Below are positions 58,763-64,000 of a DNA stretch of 64,000 bases, in pieces; the stretch's first letter is position 1; each line of letters begins with the position of its first letter. The notes under the pieces were generated by a model. It did not search any database, was not told where the DNA came from, and worked only from the letters and a program-made list of their open reading frames with translations. Made by a program: the position numbers and the translations under genes. Source of the DNA: Posidonia oceanica (lineage: Eukaryota; Streptophyta; Magnoliopsida; Alismatales; Posidoniaceae). Location: positions 31,302,001-31,366,000 of the forward strand of contig JAZBRS010000049.1 in the NCBI GenBank assembly GCA_037176725.1, given 5' to 3'.

Positions 58763-60366
58763 ATGAGAGCAGCAACAGCTCCACTCCAGACCACCATCAC
58801 CACCTCCTCTCTTCTCCAAATCCCTCCCCCACCCCGAACCTGCAAAACCCATCTCCACCCACCATCCTCCGGAAGAATATCCTTCCCCAGAACCACTTCT
58901 CGGAGAAGAACCACCACCATCATCACAGCCCGTCCTCAGGCAGACTATGCCCCAGAAACGGTCTCCTCCACGGAGGAGGTCATCTCCACTGCTGAGGATG
59001 TAGTCAGGGGATTCTACAATGGAATCAACCGGCGGGACCTCACCTCCATTGCCCCTCTCATTGCCGAGGACTGTGTTTACGAGGATCTCATCTTCTCCAC
59101 CCCCTTTGTTGGTCGAAAGGTAAGATTCTTGGAAAAGATAGGATTTTTAAGGGAAAGGTCTGAGCTGTTTGGTTGGCACAGGTGATACTCGAGTTCTTCA
59201 GGAAATTCATGGGGTCCATAAGCTCAGATTTCAAGTTCTGTATTGATAACATATCTGGTGGGGATTCTTCCGCAGTTGGGCTCACATGGCACCTGGGTAT
59301 GTTCAAGTCCTTCGCCATTTGCCATTTCCGTATGAGTTTGCATATGAAGCTTGAAACTTTTGATGGTTCATTGGCAGAGTGGCAAGGAAAGGCATTTCCT
59401 TTCAGCAGAGGGTGCAGTTTCTACAGAGTGGACCTAAGAGATGGGAATAAACAGATTGTGTAAGTTGATGATCTCTAGCAGCTAGAATATCATGATCTAT
59501 TGACATAATGACATGTTCAAATGACAGTATGAAAAAGGTGCTACTGTATCAGTTCTATGCTTGTCCTTCTTGCAATCACTACAACCATGACAAGAATTAA
59601 AGAACAACATATGCATTTGCCCTGTTTCTCGATTTCTACTGCTTCTCCGACAAGTATATAGTGGACTTATGATGTCTATTGGATAGGTATGGGAGAGATT
59701 GTGTAGAACCTGCTATCAAGCCTGGGGAGACGACACTGGTAGGTGTACTTTTAACTTATTAAGTCATTAGACTTGCTCATGCTCAACAATATGAAAGAAA
59801 AATATAGTCTATTAAAAAAAAAAATATATACATGAAAGAAGAATATGGAAGAAGCATGGTCATTTTCACAGGAAGCAAAATATATTCTTTTCATCTTCAT
59901 CGAACGAAGTTGCAGGATTCAGAATTACTTTCACAGTTTCAGCATGAGTCATGACCTCAAGAAGCTGAAAATTTATTATTGGTACTGAAGCTAAACTGGC
60001 TGACAAATTTATATCAAGTTTGGCATCTCAAACCATTTATGCCCACAAGAGAATAATCTAACAACATTGTCATTTATTTCTTCCACAAAAATGTTTTACA
60101 CACGATGTTTTTTATACTCACTTTTTCATGGGAACCACTATAGTGCCAATTAGTAAACGATTATGTAATAACCATGATCAATTCCCTGTTTCACTTATCA
60201 GCGAAAGAAAATAAAAGAAAACTACTGCATTAGTTCATTCTTTCTTGTAGGTTTATACCTAATACACAAAGTTTTTATGGGCATACTTTACACATACATG
60301 CAGGTAATAATTCAGGGAGTAGCTTGGATACTACAACGATTCCCTCAGCTAGTGAAACTAATCTAA
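58763..60366 (+). CDS. NTF2/SnoaL-like domain protein, plastid-predicted, five exons
   Basis: Exons 58763-59119, 59182-59296, 59378-59459, 59687-59738 and 60304-60366, all GT-AG with matching phases, give 222 aa. Residues 1 to about 60 are Ser/Thr/Arg/Pro-rich, a likely chloroplast transit peptide. The SnoaL/NTF2-like fold starts with AEDVVRGFYNGINRRDL, then IAPLIAEDCVYEDL, FFRKFM, AVGLTWHLEWQGKAFPF (across the exon 2/3 junction), GCSFYRVDL, QIVYGRDCVEPAIKPGE and WILQRFPQL. Plant homologues are stromal or thylakoid proteins of unclear biochemistry, with no catalytic residue assigned. Gene position beside the PPR gene suggests the At1g71480 homologue (recollection). Confidence 0.92.
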
Positions 60367-60993
60367 TGAAAGATTTCAGCAGTTCTCAATGTATGTGAAT
60401 CCAAAATGTATATCTGGCAGAAAGGATATAGTCATACAGACCACTGTATATTACTTTAGTTTTTCTCCCATTTAGAGGGATTTTACAACTATGGTGCTGG
60501 TAGTGAATGCAGCAGCTTCTTGTAATCATTTTGGTTTTTTGAGAAAATCTCCATGTTAATCAGCAGACAAAATTTTCGAAAGCAGGAATCCAAAATTTGA
60601 ATACCTGGCCAAGATCAGTGTGGAGGAGGTAGTGTTATTGTAAAATCCAGAATCATTTTGTAAGTCTGAAGGGATCAAAACGTTCAACTGCAACCATCCA
60701 ATGCTTCCATTTTGAGCTGCATTTGCAGGGATGCTATCTCAGGGAAACTTCAGACTAAGATCCCCAACATTCTATTTCCATGAAATTCCTTCTTAAAGAA
60801 GGGTGAATTCTCAGATCCTGATCAAAATTTGCACCTTCTAGAATTCAACGTGGGCCATTTTTAACCCTCTCGTTGTTCATCTCAACAATTCGACCTTTCC
60901 ATTGAAAACCCATCTTCAATTATTGCAAATTATAATAAAAAATGCAGTTAGTTGCATATTTGTATTTATATGACAGATTTTGCCCTGACATCT
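60367..60993. other. Short convergent intergenic region
   Basis: The 3' UTRs of two convergent genes must lie here. AATAAA-like signals are not clear-cut (ATAATAAAAAATGC near 60930 would serve the minus-strand gene). No other gene. Confidence 0.5.
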
Positions 60994-63174
60994 TCACCAC
61001 TCAACTTCCTCATCGAATCCCAAATGTTCATTAGCAACATAACCTGCATCTTTCAGATGCTCGGTCAGTTCATCCAATAGCTTATAGATCTCACATGAAT
61101 CAGGATTTTCCTTGTCACCTACCAAGAATGGATAGAACACATTTCCCACATCCACCCAGGTGCATCCAGGGACCTTCCTAATACCCTTGTCCCTCATCAG
61201 TGTCCTCACCTTAGCAAGCTCCCCCCAGCATCCGGCAGCTGCATACATGTTAGCAATCAGCACATAGTGCCCTGGATTGTCTGGTCTCATTTCCAAAAGC
61301 TTTCTAGCTGCTCTTTCACCAATCTTTGTGTTTCTGTAGACATGGCATGCTGCAAGGAGTGAGGCCCACATTGCAGCACTTGGTTTTAGAGGCATATTGT
61401 TAAGGAACTCTTCTGATTTGTCTAGCAAACTGGCACGGGCAAAGAGATCAACCATGCAGGAGAAGTGCTCCATTAGAGGAACAATACCATATGCTACGGA
61501 CATTGTGTCAAAAAGCACTTGGCCTTGTCCTACAAGTGTAGCATGGCTACAAGCTGAGAGCACAGCCACCATGGTCACATGGTCTGGTTTGATCCCATTT
61601 CGGGTCATCTCATTAAAGAGTTCCAGTGCCATATGCCCTTCACCTTGCATGCCATATCCTGCAATCAATGAAGTGTATGACACTTCATCTCGATCAATCA
61701 TTGAATCAAAGACTCTTCTAGCCTCCCTGATTCTCCCAGACTTGGAGTACATGTCAACCAATGAGTTCCACAGCAACCGATGATCCTCAAACCAATGTTT
61801 AATTATGTAGCAATGGAGCTCCTTTCCATGTTGGAGGTTTGCAATGCGAGCAGATAGAGAAAGGATGGTTACCACTGACACAAAATTTGGATGGACCCCA
61901 GACCAAACCATTTCTCGGAATGTCGATGAAGCTTCTTCTGATTGATCTAAGAGACAGTAGCCTGTAACCATGCAGTTCCAAGTAACCAAGGTCCGGTCTT
62001 TGTACATTTGAAACAAAAGTCTTGCAGAGGCCGTGTCCTTGTTCCTTGAATACATAGTGATCAATGCATTCCTAACCGTCTCAATCCCATCATTATATGC
62101 TCGGACAGCCATTCCATGAAATGCCTTCCCAAGCATAATACACCCAATCTGAGAAGACGCCCGCAATCCAATAACAAACGTGACGTGATCCACGACACAT
62201 CCACTACTCCTAATTTCCAAAACCAACTGCAGTGCTTCCATGTTATTACCCATCTGCAAGTACCCTCCAGCAATCATGTTCCATATCACAACATTTACTG
62301 CCATTCCACCACCCCTCATTCTCTCAAACACCTCAAAGGCCTCCTTCCACATCTCCTTCGACGAGTACCCAGAAATCATAGCATTCCAAGACACCCTATC
62401 TCTCTCAGACATTCCCTCAAACACCTCCCTTGCAACATCCATCTCTCCAAACTTGGCATACATAGAAACCAATGAATTCTGCACAAACAAGTTGGACCCC
62501 AAACCATCTTGCTCCACCTCCGCATGGATCTCCTTCCCCAAACCAACCGCCTGCAACTCACCACACGCCTTGAAAACAGATGGGTACGTGAACACATCCC
62601 CTCTCCCACCCTTCACAACCATACTCCTATAAGCCAAAACCGCCTCTTTACAAGACCCACTCCTAACATAAGCAGAGATCAACACATTCCACGGCAACGG
62701 GTGCCCTGCTCCGGACTCTTCCGCCACGACACCGGCATCAGCGAACCGATCGCAGTTGGCATAGAGGGAGACGAGTTTCGCCGATAGAGGGAAGTCTGGG
62801 AGGAACCCAAGAGAGAAGACGTGGGCATGGAGCTGCTGGCCCTGCGGGAGGGCCCGGAGAGTGGCGGAGCAGAGGAGGAGGGAGGAGATCGGGGTGACGT
62901 GGTGGTGATTGGGAAGGGGATGGTGGCGGAGGGTGGAGTATGCGGTGAAGGCATGGGAGAGGTGGAGTTGGGTGGTGAAGTGTTTGATGGATGAGATGAG
63001 CGAAGCTAGTGGTGTGGTCTGTGGGTGGTGCTGGTGCGGTGGAGGTGGAGGTGGAGGTGGAGGTGGGAAGTGGTGGTGGTGAGGAGGGATGGGGGGTTTC
63101 CATGGTCTGGTGGTGGTGGAGTTGTGGAAATGGTGGAGGGTGCTGGGTTTTGGCAGGAGGGAAGGGGAGGACAT
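60994..63174 (-). CDS. PLS-class pentatricopeptide repeat protein with E domain (At1g71490-like)
   Basis: Intronless, 726 aa from the ATG at 63174 (MSSPSLLPKP). The N-terminus is Pro/His-rich (a ten-proline run at about residues 35-50) with an organelle-targeting look. PPR motifs of P, L and S types run from about residue 90 to 590 (LPWNVLISAYVRSGSCKEA, RVSWNAMISGYSSKEMWKEA, VSYTSLIAGYGMQGEGHMA). The C-terminus has the E region (AMWASLLAACHVYRNTKIGE; NPGHYVLIANMYAAAGCW; VPGCTWVDV) and an E+ like end (YKLLDELTEHLKDAGYV), but no DYW deaminase. Such proteins usually specify C-to-U editing sites and recruit a separate deaminase. Likely homologue of At1g71490, from memory and gene order. Confidence 0.94.
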   Translation of the reverse strand: MSSPSLLPKPSTLHHFHNSTTTRPWKPPIPPHHHHFPPPPPPPPPPHQHHPQTTPLASLISSIKHFTTQLHLSHAFTAYSTLRHHPLPNHHHVTPISSLLLCSATLRALPQGQQLHAHVFSLGFLPDFPLSAKLVSLYANCDRFADAGVVAEESGAGHPLPWNVLISAYVRSGSCKEAVLAYRSMVVKGGRGDVFTYPSVFKACGELQAVGLGKEIHAEVEQDGLGSNLFVQNSLVSMYAKFGEMDVAREVFEGMSERDRVSWNAMISGYSSKEMWKEAFEVFERMRGGGMAVNVVIWNMIAGGYLQMGNNMEALQLVLEIRSSGCVVDHVTFVIGLRASSQIGCIMLGKAFHGMAVRAYNDGIETVRNALITMYSRNKDTASARLLFQMYKDRTLVTWNCMVTGYCLLDQSEEASSTFREMVWSGVHPNFVSVVTILSLSARIANLQHGKELHCYIIKHWFEDHRLLWNSLVDMYSKSGRIREARRVFDSMIDRDEVSYTSLIAGYGMQGEGHMALELFNEMTRNGIKPDHVTMVAVLSACSHATLVGQGQVLFDTMSVAYGIVPLMEHFSCMVDLFARASLLDKSEEFLNNMPLKPSAAMWASLLAACHVYRNTKIGERAARKLLEMRPDNPGHYVLIANMYAAAGCWGELAKVRTLMRDKGIRKVPGCTWVDVGNVFYPFLVGDKENPDSCEIYKLLDELTEHLKDAGYVANEHLGFDEEVEW
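63039..63066. repeat. GGTGGA microsatellite coding polyproline
   Basis: Four to five tandem GGTGGA units. On the minus strand they encode the proline run in the N-terminus of the PPR protein, so length changes stay in frame. Confidence 0.75.
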
Positions 63175-63177
63175 CAA

Positions 63178-63986
63178 AGTTGGAGAACGTCAAGGTGATG
63201 CGTTCAGAAAACTTTAGCTAACATCGAATTCTAGCATTTGCTTATTATATTCAACTTATAGCAAAAATATTTTTTCCCGTTTAGTCATTTACAAAGATTA
63301 CATATCTTTATGTAATCTTGGCTTTCTTCCAACCTTATGTTTTGTTTGGAAATTTGCGCTTGCAAGTAGCAAATAACTATAGCTATTTTGCATGTCAATT
63401 AGTCTCTATCGCTATATATATTTTTCCATGGATAGGTGGAATCCAGTGTTTTCTTAGAATATTTGTTTGATAATTTTAGAGAAACACATGTTTATAAATG
63501 AATTTGTAATGACAGTGCATGTTGCCGTCAACAAAGAAAAGAAAATACAACATCTTCAAGGAAAAACAATTACAACATGCCAAGCTTGTATATTATATAT
63601 TATTATTACATTTACAATTATATATGACTAGTTTCATCAAGTCTCAAGTTTGAAATCATTTAAATCTATTTTATCAATTTTATATAATTTGTATTCTCAA
63701 TTTCTTGTATAAATATAATGAGATTCTATCGCTTAACCAATCGATTGCAGACATTTCTAAATAACTTTAAGCAGCTAATAGGGCGAGAAAGGAAAATATC
63801 ACAGCCACATCAAAACTTAAAAGATGTACATTTCTTTTGGGCTCTCCTTCCAAAATGGATAAAACCCGATAGTTTCCCACCAAAGTGTAAAATCGCAAGG
63901 GAAGTACCGCAAATATCACCAGCAACAAGTGGCGGCCAATCTTGACCGTAAAAAAACCCGCCAGGCAAGCAACAAAAGAACGTGTG
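63178..63986. other. Upstream region of the second PPR gene
   Basis: AT-rich with no gene recognised. A plus-strand open frame at 63718-63945 has no homology I know, though the GC rise after 63780 could announce a gene beyond the window. Confidence 0.4.
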
Positions 63987-63996
63987 GCCACGTGGC
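63987..63996. promoter_or_regulatory. Perfect palindromic G-box
   Basis: GCCACGTGGC with CACGTG core (63989-63994), the binding site of bZIP and bHLH factors. It probably belongs to the promoter of a gene to the right of the window. Confidence 0.5.
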
Positions 63997-64000
63997 GCCG

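Noticed and set aside
58612..58995. Open frames on both strands overlapping the first exon of the NTF2-like gene
   Set aside because: Different frames from the transit-peptide and NTF2-like reading frame, with low-complexity His/Ser content.

Overview
The window is plant nuclear DNA, most likely from a eudicot. It is AT-rich, with GT-AG introns, chloroplast/mitochondrion-type pentatricopeptide-repeat (PPR) genes, an AP2/ERF transcription factor and many plant transposon families (Sirevirus-like and other copia, chromovirus gypsy, L1-type LINE, hAT, Helitron). No bacterial, organellar or viral genome features were seen. The species cannot be named from the sequence.

Layout. 1-3080: truncated Sirevirus-like copia element on the minus strand, with its 5' LTR. 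About 3360-6670: decayed Helitron-type remnants on the minus strand (an RPA1-like protein and the C-terminal end of a PIF1-like helicase). 9636-15404: an eight-exon minus-strand gene whose N-terminal half matches the WVD2-LIKE/TPX2 microtubule-protein family; its leader extends to about 16.98 kb. 17-21 kb: no recognisable gene. 21629-22842: hAT-type non-autonomous element. 24.1-31.4 kb: a pile of Helitron-like elements all facing the same way, one split by a 5'-truncated LINE that is itself split by a solo-LTR-like insertion. 31667-32155: single-exon DREB-type ERF gene (minus). 33397-38637: complete but decayed copia element. 38852-53354: 14.5-kb Tekay/Del-type chromovirus whose leader is split by a 6-6.7-kb Tat/Ogre-like insertion rich in low-complexity DNA and carrying an unrecognised 171-aa ORF. 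54951-63174: a compact gene block with a PPR gene (minus), a plastid NTF2/SnoaL-like gene (plus, five exons) and a second PPR gene (minus).

The host genes are ordinary housekeeping and regulatory genes. From memory, the order ERF - PPR - NTF2-like - PPR resembles Arabidopsis At1g71450 (ERF021) - At1g71460 - At1g71480 - At1g71490, so the 21 kb between the ERF and the first PPR gene here would be mostly retrotransposon expansion. The least explained items are the 171-aa ORF between primer-binding site and gag in the gypsy element, the same-direction Helitron pile with one direct head-to-tail junction, the triplicated promoter/start region of the first PPR gene, and the WVD2-like gene model that lacks a visible TPX2 domain.
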